Part shown: positions 24,301 to 36,300 of the stretch, one piece after another
Layout of the letters: every line of letters begins with the position of its first letter
How positions within the stretch are numbered: the first letter of the stretch is position 1
DNA from: Apostichopus japonicus
Lineage: Eukaryota; Echinodermata; Holothuroidea; Aspidochirotida; Stichopodidae
Assembly: GCF_037975245.1 (NCBI RefSeq)
Contig: NC_092567.1
Location: 19,286,876-19,350,875, forward strand
Length of the DNA: 64,000 nt
Direction: 5' to 3'
The notes under the pieces: model-generated
What the model was told of the DNA's origin: nothing
Database searches by the model: none
Seen by the model: the letters and a program-made list of their open reading frames with translations, nothing else
Made by a program: the position numbers and the translations under genes

Positions 24301-27300
24301 ATACTTAAGTGGAATATGTTTTGTACGAACACAATGGTATTTAATGTAAAGTAAGTCTGTTTGCAGAGAAAACATGTACCAATAGTCCTGGATATCTTTT
24401 AAATAAATAAAGGTAGTTTAATCTATTTATTCCAGATGACACTCCAAATGCCCAGAAACTAAATTTTATCAATGAATGAAACATGATAATGCATTCATTT
24501 ATTTATCATTTCTTCAGTATGTCAGTACAATAACTTACAAAAGATTTATGGCAGAAATGTATATTACCGACTTGGAAAAAAGGTTGTAACTTTCTTTGAA
24601 ACTTTTCTAGTTCTTCAAAGATTCTTCAATGAATATAAAGGGTGATGAATGATCCATCTGATATGTTTGAGACAATTCAATTGTTATGCACAATGCCTTC
24701 CTGTAGGGGACAGGAAGGGTTGAAACTTTATGCATATTGTATGTCTTTTTGTATGTGAAGACATCTCTGCTTTCTTGTGACAATTTACATGCATATATGA
24801 ATGAACTGTGTATTCCTATTGGGGAAGACATTTCTCGCCTTAACAAAATTAAGTGGAATTTGTTATGTGCACAGTGTCTAATACTTGTAGTTGCCAGAAA
24901 GACATAAATTTATATAATAATAACAATAATAATAATGGACATTTATAATTTGCTGGTATCCGTCAAAAAAAAGACGCTCATGGCGCAGTTACACAAACAG
25001 TGCGACAGCAAAACAAAAAACAGTAAACATAGTACAAGACAAAAATGCAAGCAAAAATGGGCAACAGTGAACAATTAATTAAACAGTTTTCATCAGATGA
25101 GTCTTGAGAGAGCATTTAAAAGAAGAATTAATATTTTTTATTGATATTTTCTTATGATAATTTCCAAGGATAATACCCATTCTGTCTTTTCTATAAGTGA
25201 AGACGTCTTCCCTGTGGACATACGTTATTCATTGTGTATTCCTCTAGGTGAAGACAATTTTTATTGACAAAGTAACCAGCATTTGTTATAAACAATGTCT
25301 TCCTGTAGGTAAAAACAAATGGCTACTACTAGAGAAAAGACTCAAGCGACCACTGTCTCTTGCGGTGTTTGAAGGAAACATCTTATTTGCAAATTCTAGA
25401 AGAAATATTATAGAGTCTCTGGACAAACGATTCGGACAGAACCGCACGACACTGAAGGAGAACCAGTACGACGTGGCCGGATTTTCCATATACCATCCGT
25501 CTTTACAACCATGTGAGATATGGCAGTTGATTAAGATTTTTTGAATCATGCAAATTAAAATTAACGTGCATACCGTGAAAGTCCTGGTATATGGACTTGG
25601 CCGATATGGTATTCATATATATTTTCCATATTCCATATGTCTTTACAACCATGTGATATCTGGCAGTGAATTAAGATTTTCTTGTCAAATTAAAATTAAA
25701 GTATATATACCGTGAAAGTCCTGGTATATGGACTTGGCCATTAGGGTATTCATATATATTATCCATATTCCATCCGTCTTTACAAACATGTGAGATCTGG
25801 CAGTGAATTAAGATTTACTTATCATACAAATTCAAATTAAACAATATTCCATGAAAGTCCTGGTATATGGACTTGGCCAATATGGTATTCATATATATTA
25901 TCCATATTCCATCCGTCTTTACAACCATGTGAGATCTGGCAGTGAATTAAGATTTACTTATCATACAAATTCAAATTAAACAATATTCCATGAAAGTCCT
26001 GGTATATGGACTTGGCCAATATGGTATTCATATATATTTTCCATATTCCATCCGTCTTTACAACCATGTGAGATCTGGCAGTGAATTAAGATTTTCTTAT
26101 CATACAAATAAAAATTAACGTATATATACCGTGAAAGTCCTGGTATATGGACTTGGCCAATATGGTATTCATATATATATTCCATCTTTCTCCGTCTTTA
26201 CAACCATGTGAGATCTGGCAGTGAATTAATTTTTTTTTCTTCAAAATTAACATATATAGGCTACCGTCAAAGTCCTGGTATATGGACTTGGCCAGTATGG
26301 TATTCATATAGCTTTATTTATTTAATTTATATGTTTCTAAATGGTTTCGTTTGGTTCTACATCCCAGAGTGTCTTTATTCACATTGTTCTATTCAGATAA
26401 GAAGGCATTTTGGATGTATGTGCAACTTCATAATACGTTAAAAGGAGTTACAACAACAACAATAATAACAACAACAATAATGATAATAATAATAATACAG
26501 TGAATTTATGTAGTGTCAAATCAGAAACAAGAAGTAGCTGCTCTAGGCGCTTAACGAAACAAGTCAATCGCAATCAGATGTCTATGTAAATTTAAAGATT
26601 AGTCTTTAGGTAACCCTTAAACCTAAAAAAGTTAAAAGTCAAATCAAATATTGTCTGGTAGGTGGATCCACACATAAGGAGCAGAGTAGGTTGAACATTG
26701 ATACCCATATGTTACAAAATCTGGACTGGTATCAACGTCTTTTAACAGTCTACAATAAATCAAACTTAACATTTTGTGCTTAAAGACATCCTTAAGAAAA
26801 CTTTTGTGGCTTGGCATTCATAAAATCAATCTTGTTTATACTACCTTTTAGTCCTTTTCCACAACCCTTGTGCCAACAACAATGGAGGCTGTGAGATCTT
26901 CTGCCTGGTAAAGCCTGGTGAGAAGGAAGGCACCTTGACCAGAGTCTGCCAGTGTCCTCTGAGTAAATACTTGAACGAAGACAAGAAGACTTGTTCAGGT
27001 AAGTCTCAACTACAACTTCTGCTTGCAAAATAATTTGTAAGAACTACATAATCAAATTCCACATGCCGCGAAAGTGTCCATTAGCTATAGGTTGCATCCA
27101 AAAACCTGCCGTTTGTACTGAACGGCAGGTTTTTTTTCCAGTTGGTTAGCTGAGTCAGTTGGGAAGCAGACCCAAGGTTCGCCGGAATTTATTAAGCTTT
27201 GGTGACGTCACACATTTTGAATTTCGGCGGTAATCGTTCAATGAGAGACGAGAAATAAATGTTGAAATAAATGTGTTGTTTTCATTAAAACCTCATTCAA

Positions 27301-30300
27301 ATGTCTACTGAACCTGGAAACTAAGATAAAAAGGTTTCTGACTTACCACTAGCGATAAATTCGAACAGAAATACTCACAGGAAATCCGCTAAATTACAGG
27401 TGATATTTAGGTCACGGCTGCAAAAGCCGTAGCGACCGATCATGAAATCGACTCATAAAAGACTTAAAATACCGGAACAAACGCCAAATGTTCACAAACA
27501 GTTAGATAATTTCATTCCAAACACAGAAACATCCGTCAATTATCACAGTCTGCTTGAAAACGGCCGATCACAATTCATTTCACATGTCTCCAATGCTCGC
27601 GGGTGATGTTGGGCCGCCATCTTTGAAATTCTAACAAGTTAGCATCCTATATACAGCTATACATTTAACACAGCGTATGCGCTGGAATGCAACAACACAG
27701 AAGCTAGTGTACATACTTCGATCGATTTTAGCAGATGTAATAGGTTTATATAGGTTTTTGCTTGGATAAATCCATACCACAAATGAAAACATTCGTAAAA
27801 TTTCAGGTTGCTAGAAAACAACCGGTCAAAATTCAGTCCACAAGGCACCGAGTGATGTTAGACAAATTCAGTGATGACTGAATTTGTATAGAAGTTAGCA
27901 TCATATGATCCAGCTCTACATTCAACTCGTTTCCACGGTTCGTAGCGATATTCATAAGCACTACATAGCAGCCGATGCTCAATCACCTGGTTCGGTTTCA
28001 ATTGCACGTTTCAACGATGGTGTGTGCTGGGGGAGGTGGTGGGTGATCTCAGACAAGTGATGTGCTTAGCATATTACATCACACCCTTTCTGAAACCTTG
28101 AGCATGCAATTCAATGAGTGGGGGTGTGGTTACTATCGCGAATTAATTTCTCTGCATGTGCTTAGCCTTATCATAGTAACATTGCACTGCATATTCCTTA
28201 GCATCCCATGAGAGGTGAAGTCAAAGTATATTGATAGGAACAATCCCCACCCCACCCCCACCCACAGGAGGTATCCGCCTGTTGCATAACTTGCATGGTG
28301 ATGGATAAGTATGTGCAACTGCATAACTGTAATCACTTTCTTGCAAGAGACTGCAATTAAAGGTACAGAGGAGCAGAATAGCATGTTTGTCTTTAAGGAG
28401 CTGTAAATATTATTAGTCTTATGGACATGTGGTATGAGGTACAAGATCCAATTTCTGACACCTTTGACAAACAAAGAATCAAATAGAATACCAATTGTAA
28501 AGGAATTTCTCTTTTATTGGAGGAAAATTACTTTTACCTGAAAGACTGATCCCCTTAAAGAAAATGTTAAAAGAAACCTTAAAAGAATTACTTGTTAATA
28601 ATTAGAGAAGAGGTTAAGCAATACTTAGTAGTTTGTACTAAGGTGTTGTTCATCTAATATATGAACACACTATACTTTTGATAGTTGCTCATTAGAAAAC
28701 CTCAATTTTAAATTGATTTGAAACACATAAAAAATAATGTTACCATGCTGTATTTGCCACAAATATGCTAGATATTCAAGTATGGTCACCTTTGTCAAAA
28801 TTCTTAAACTATTTGTATTTTTCCTCACTGGGACATTCAGTCACCTTGTTTGTTCCTCAAAATGTCTGAGAACAATTCGAAGAGTAAAGACCTCAAGGAA
28901 AGTACTTTTTGAAAACTTCGAGCAATTATAGCGTGCTATAATTTGGGGCCTATACTAACTACCTTTAGAAATCATTCGAAACACTTCAAAGCAACACAAC
29001 AGATACAGTATAAAGACGCTTTTCCATAAATGTAAGTTAAAAGGTGAAATGAAATTTTAATTGAAAGAATTGGATGACTATGTCTTCAATGAACTGTTTT
29101 GGTACAGCCAAAGTAAAGGAAATGTTTCATGCTCAATGAACAAACACTCATGACAAAATAATTGTTTGGTAAGTTTATGTGAGTGAGATTGAATAAACTG
29201 ACTTAAGCATTTTACTTCTGTTCTTAGCAAGCACATTAAGATGTTTATGAGGTGTCAGCAAATACGTAACGAGAAAATTCAGGGTGAAAGAACAGTGTAA
29301 CAACCTGTGCGATAGCAAAACTTTCACAATTTCTCCACTTGCGTTTTTGCAAGGACCAGCAAATTGATCTGACTTGGAAAAAATTGTATGTGAACTAACA
29401 CATTACTTTACACTCTTGACTGGAAATGACTTGATTAGTAGTCTGTTGAAACAAGCTTTAATTAAAATATCTATTATACCTTGGTGAACAAATGCCATAT
29501 TACTGTATAGGGTTAATGGGCCTCCCAATCTTAGTATTAAGCCACATCCCCTCATTAATATACATAATCAATATACCAAATATTATCATTTACCTGACAT
29601 CGGCCAACAACCACAATGTCTCAATGCAGTTAGACCAATTGCTGGGACTATATTTTTGAAACATTAACTTTGAAATTGTGGCCTCATTAGTATTCATGAT
29701 GAGTACCACGACTTGTCATTATTTGAAATTTGTCAGGTTTGACCCTGTGACAAAGCAACAAGAACAGGTCACTTTTACCCATTAGATTGTGTCTACAGAG
29801 TGAATTATCCACGGTAGGTGTCACATATGCATAAACACAAAGATCAACTTGAGCCTTATTGAATGCTTAGGTTCGTGTACTTTCTGCAAGGAACAAAAGA
29901 TGCACAATTGACTTTCCATTCCACCGCAACATTATTTCAACCTGGACCTACAAAAACAACCACATGCAATTGCATCAATATTTGCCACATGATGTATGAC
30001 AATGAAGATAATATGGTGGGGTTTTTATTTTACACATGCATATTTGTTGAAACTGTGAATAATGTAAAAAAAAAACACATTAAGGAAGCAACTTGAAATA
30101 ATTGCAGGCTACAATTGTCTCGAATATCGATGCATGTACTATATCCCAACTGCCCACAAAGGAGAATCCAACCCGCAGATGCAGAAAGAGTCCTGAAAAT
30201 AAAAGAAAACAAAAATAAATATTAACAGAACATTGGATAATAGGAGACAATATTTAAAGTCACATGACGAATGACTTCACATTGCTTTTAAATGCAACAG

Positions 30301-33300
30301 GCAGAGATTAGTTGCAACAAGCCCATATTACATAACATTGTAATGGAACTTGTAAATGCATTTTCTCTCTGAAAATGACAGAGACATACAACAGTACAAG
30401 TTGAAGAACTTTGAAACAAAGTGAAATGGGCACATGCACAACCCCCCCAAAAAATAAGTGCAATATGAATTCACACACAAAAAGGATACTACCAAAATGT
30501 GTTGCGAACAATGTACAAAAATTCAGTGCAGAACCAATGTTCACCAGTCACTGACTCGACCAACCTATGTATCTAGGTACACCGGATTAAATCACACAAG
30601 GGTAAAACTACTTAGTACTAACCAGAGCCGACCAAGGCAGTACCTCTTTTTTAAATGTAAGCTTTTTAATTTTCAAGTACTATTATATGTACTAGTACTT
30701 ATAATACTACTAGTAGCTGGGCTGGTATGAAGGTACTGTATTGCCATTGCTGACAACCACCAGTGGCAGAAGTCAGTAGTAAACTTAAAATTACCAGCAT
30801 AGGCCTAGTATTGTGTAGTTGTACTGTAGGGTCCTACTGCTCGGTCACTACAGTACTACTGTAGCACTACCCTAAAATTCAAGGAAACGACATTGTATTC
30901 GTAAACAATGTCTAACATCATTCATAAACACAAGGTCCCCTAATATGAATACACTGTACTGTAGAATACTTAAAACTATAACCCTAGGCTACACACTATG
31001 GTAATGCGCATACACATGTACATATGCAATTAACCACGATAGGATACGTTGATGCAGGTGATCAAGAGGAACCTTACAAATGTCACTTTAATTCAACCCA
31101 GAATGCTGGAACAACTCCGAATTTAGCCCCAAATCATTGTTCAATTTGTTTTATACCATCGACCGGACGATGGAGGTAGAACCTTCTTGAAAACGGAAAA
31201 TGTGCAATTCGAAAGATGAAAGGTTTTAACTCACGTTTCGTTTTTATTTTTCAAGCCCGGGCGAAGAAATTTCCGAATTTCATCCACATCGTGAGTCCGA
31301 CATCGTCGCAAACAGATATTTAATGAATATTTAACTTCTTTTCTTCAAGGTTTTGGTTCAAGCAATTCGAATGCTGCTCTATGAATATGTATTAAAACGG
31401 ATTTTCAGACGATATCCAAGCTGCAGTGTACTGAAATGTAGTGATGGACTAAGCTCCCACAATGCATTTCACCGCTTTTGCGAAGTGTTTAATGATTGCG
31501 AAATAACGGTCAAAAGTCGCAGTCTGATTTCTGACTGAGTGATCAGTCCCATCTTTTCGCACCATAGTTGAGCTGCCTATTCGTCTATTAGGCAACTCTT
31601 CACACAGCTAGTAGCCAAATCACTATCAAATCAAGGCAGACATGGCAAGGTGTGAACAAATCAACTCTTCCAAACTCACCAATCTCAGTCTGTTTAAAGG
31701 AGAGATAAAGTTTAAGTATTAAAGTTGAGGTCAAGAGAGCTGAAAAATGCAACCTATGGTCAATGGACTGATTCTTGTCATGCACCTCTGTGGCAATACA
31801 TTCCAGGAGTGGCAGAGCCAGCCTGGGGGACTGTCGTAAAAAAACTTGACGTGTCCCTATTCATAAATTAACAGTGCCTTCCCACCCCTCCCCCCAATCC
31901 CCCACTTTTGGAAAAGGCTACTACTATACACATCAAGGTGTTTGATAACTCTTATATCATTTCACATATTAAAAACATTCACAATATTTCCCCAGCTGTC
32001 TTACACCCCCCCCCCCCCTCTCCCTATAATGCATACACACACACAAGCTGAACCAGGTAAGTTGACCCACATACATACCTCTTTGCCTAACTCTTCCACT
32101 CCTAATTGTCACCAAATTTAATAATTTTTATCTTTCAGAATTATATTAAATCACCGTAATTTATTTTTGACATTTTCATTATCCACCCCCCCCCCCCACC
32201 ACATTTTTTTCCTATGGTTAATTGAACCACATACATACCACTTTTCCCAGCTCTTCCACTCCCATTTAACACCAACTATATAATACTTATTTCTCATGCA
32301 TATTATATTAAATCACAATTTATTTATGACATTTTTCTCTCTTTCTACCCCCCCCCTCCCTCCCCCACTTTTTCTTCCTGTTACAGAATTTTCCAACTAT
32401 CTCATCGTCAGTGCCAATAACTTTTTTCACCGGATTCCCATCGACTCGGCCGAAGGACAAGACACCGTGCTTCCCATACGACTGCCGTCCCAGGAAGTGG
32501 TCAAAGCTCTGGACTTCGATCCCGTAGATCACATGATATACTGGATCGACGCAAACACAAAAACCATAAAGAGAGCTCCCGAGTTTGGAACAAAGGTTTG
32601 TCAAGGAAGAATATATTTGGAGGAATTTTGAAATTAAGCTTTCCGTTTCTTTCTAGATGCAACACATAACTATAAAACAAAAGAAACCAACCGCCTCCTC
32701 CCCCCCCCCCCCACATTAAGAAAAACTCCAAGATTTGTATGGCCTTAAATCACTTCTTTACAATGCATTTTAATTTTGTTTTCCATACATAAAGATATGT
32801 TCAATGTCATCCAGTGGGTTGCTCTGTTGATTTAAATATGAGAGAACCTATTTTGGTTGGGTTATTAGTTATTCATGATTGAAACCATGCCTTTGCTGGG
32901 TGGATATGTGCGCATTATAAATCATTGTTATTATTATTATTATTATTTATTAATGACTAGCTATATATCAACATGAAGGCTTTCACTGTTATGGCAGTCT
33001 CATCACTAGTTTACCCTTAAAGGAGCATTACAGTAATATAAATATATAAAATATATATAATAATAATAATAATAATACTGGTGCTATACTGGTGCTGTGA
33101 CCAAGGGGATAAAGGCGGTGGCATTTGAAGCAATGAGGCTTAACAATCGTGAGGTTCCGGGTTGGATCCCTGGCCGGGTCATAGTAAGGTGGGTCTTTCA
33201 TCCAAGAGCTATGGTTTTTCCATCTGAAAGGACTTTCTAAAATTGAAATGATTCCAAATCTGAGTTAAAGTGTTGAATTGGAAGCCACCTGACGTGTAAG

Positions 33301-36300
33301 TTGTAATGCATAAACCCTTGCAGGTTTCTTCCACATTTGTGATCGCTTAGCATCGTAAACATAATTGCTGATTATTATTATTATTATGATTAGTGTTAGT
33401 ATTATTATGATTATTTATTTTAAAGTGAATATTTTGACAACTGGAATAGCTATCTAACATGACCAGTACTGAAATGTCCTTATATTTTCTTTCTTTTTAA
33501 TGAAATATCAAGAATAAAATTCTGTTAATTAACGAATTGACTCATAAAGTACTTCCATGCAGCACTAGGTCAGCTCCTTGCAAACATAGCAACATATATC
33601 ATTGGGATAAACAAGAATGCAAGGAAAACAGAGATTAATGTGAAAATATGAAAGATATGCCTGGACAGATCAGCCAATATCATTATTCTTTTGCCTTTGA
33701 GCTATAGAACCAGGAGAGGCATTAAGTATATATTATAAAGTAATATAATGAAAAGTGATATAGAAATAGATATAGCGATATAACAGTGCGCCCAAATTTG
33801 TCTCGTCATTTTCCGCTTGCTTTTGATAGACTAATGTTCAAAATCTTTATACAAAAATTTTATACAAGCTTTCCATGATTATGATTCTGTATGATCAGTT
33901 TCTATATGTCACTCAATCATTCTCCAGCCAGAATTATTCATGGATTATTTTCCCGGTATTTCGGAGTTCGATCCTTTCGACATCATCGTGGATCCCTACA
34001 ACCGTATTCTGATCTTTTCTGACGAGACGAATAACTTAATCGGCTTTACTAAATTGGAGCACAGAAATGCGTCGAGCATTCTCTTTGAAGGAGCTGACAA
34101 GAGGCCGAGGTATCTTGGGTTACTTCCAGAAAAGGGGTAAGCATGAAAGCTGGCTCTCCCAATGATGATATTGAGGAAAATGAAAAAAATTAAACCATTG
34201 TTGACTATAACAAGTGCGATGATTTTGTGCTAGGTAAGGTCAATAAATGACGGTCAAGCCTGCCTATAGTAAAACAGTCCTCCTCAAATTCACTCAAGCA
34301 TTAATAAGTTGTTACTTGATAGCATAAACTACACCAAGTACTCCTGTGAGGATTCATCCTTGAGCGCACCTAATTAATTGACCAGCCACCTGTATGATTG
34401 TAACCACAAGTGCTCTAATGGCTAGCAATTTACTTTCCTGTGTGAAGACAAATTTGGCTTGACCACTGATATAGTACACTCTGTGTTTAGTCATGAATAT
34501 GTGCAGAGGAGTGTTCAGTATGACTTACATATTAGGAACTCGGTAGATAATAAATCTCCCCTGTTTTTGGCAAAGATCGTAATGTATGACAACAAGGTAA
34601 AAGCAGGGATGACACGAATGGTAGATATAAAGTGTAACACAGTGACGACACCATGTGTGACCAGATAGAGTATAATTAGAGATAACAGCAATAATGTGTG
34701 ATAGCTGTTGAATGGTAAGCAATGATATAATACCGTCGTGTTATATCATGAGAAAAAGGTTAGCAGGTATGACATGTGATAGGATAGATAAATGATAAGG
34801 AGTGATACCAACATGATAGATGAGAATAAATGTCAACAGTTTTTCCTGTATTTGATTATCACAATAGTTTTAAACCACATATTGCAGAATCATATGTATT
34901 TTTTTATTTATTTATTATTTTCCAATTTTTTAGTCGTTTGTACTGGACCGACAGCAAACCTAAGTCGCCCAAGATAATGAGCTCGTCTTTGGACATGACA
35001 GACACCGGCATAATTTACCGGTTGTTTCGTCACCCGACAGCGTATACTCTGGATAAAGAATCGCACAGAATGTTCTGGATGGACACCCTGACACATGGCA
35101 TCGAAATCTGCAATGTTGAAGGTATGTATGAAGAGAAAAGAAAAATGTTACTTCAGAAAATCCTTACCTGCGTTTGGACAAAATGAGTTACGAAACTTTC
35201 AGTTTTGTTAAAATTTTTGCCCAAAATATGTATGTGTGGGTGTATGTGTGTATGTATGTATCTTAAATCCTCCTGCAAGCAGAAAGACGCCTCGATCATT
35301 GGCTTATCAAGCCGCAAGCCGACCGAAGTCAGTCTCTTAGATTCATATTTAACGTCCATGATTATGAATTGTCGATTGTCAACAACTCTGTAACTGGACG
35401 ACATACATTAATTTGGGAGTGACTCTAACCGAGGGTTCGAACCGGGGGAACCTGGGAGTGACTCGAAATATGGGTACATATAATTATGTTGTCTCTATGT
35501 TTTTAAAGTCTAACAATCTCATTTCAGTTAAAGAAAGGTGAGAGGAATAGTCGATGTGTTGGTGGAGGGGGGGGGGGGTTGGGGGGTGTGGTACAGGGGT
35601 ACAGTATAGCAGTGGTTGTACTTGTAATATCCATCCCTAATTCATTTCTATCTTCTTGAAATCGTTTAGAACATCTCCGCAAGGGGCAGATTATGAACTG
35701 TGCCGAAATGTCCATGACTCTGTGGAGAAAGCAAACCAGTGGGCCTACCAAGAGATTCGTTCAAGGTAATTCAGTCATGTATGATTATCGTACAGTCAGT
35801 CACTGAATGGTAACAAGACATGAGCTGTATAGTATATAGCATTCATTTACAATCTTCAAAAGCAAGTTGGAGTAAAATTGTCAGTGTACTTGTTCATGCA
35901 TGTTAAAAAAATAACTTGAAGCTGTACTGTTGAATATGGACCTGTGCATTTAGCATAGAGAGTAATTAAGTGACTGTGTTTGCATTACCATGCTCACTGG
36001 ATGATATATAGCTGTCAACCGTTAACATACATTATTTATAACATTCAATGCAAATGCAATACAGTCAAACTTCAGATTCCATTATTTATACATACATGGA
36101 AGCTGCATGTTTGGACACGGACCTGTTTTACATACATTATTTATAACATTTAATGCAAATGCAATACAGTCAAACTTCAGATTCCATTATTTATACATAC
36201 ATGGAAGCTGCATGTTTGGACACGGACCTGCGCATAGCATTGATAGTAAGTAACTGTGCTTGATTACCACTGACACAAGTCAATTTATATACAACAAACT

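Larger units (their letters stand above)
26999..32386 (+). other. LRP5/6-like intron 13, 5.4 kb
   Basis: Longest intron of the gene. Contents: the hairpin at 27101, a weak duplication of about 255 bp (27552-27660 against 27806-27915), a family 2 fragment at 28733-28975, and C-rich tracts near 32000-32360. Around 31190-31330 the DNA is less AT-rich with several CpGs, which might mark an internal promoter. I cannot build a gene there. Confidence 0.55.

Noticed and set aside
25481-26316. Tandem array as a repeated coding exon
   Set aside because: Only the last few codons of exon 12 are included, and the units contain stops.
30104-30200. Possible extra exon after an acceptor-like TTGCAG in LRP intron 13
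   Set aside because: Open for about 30 codons but without family similarity and without a convincing donor; LRP5/6 needs no residues between EGF3 and propeller 4 here.
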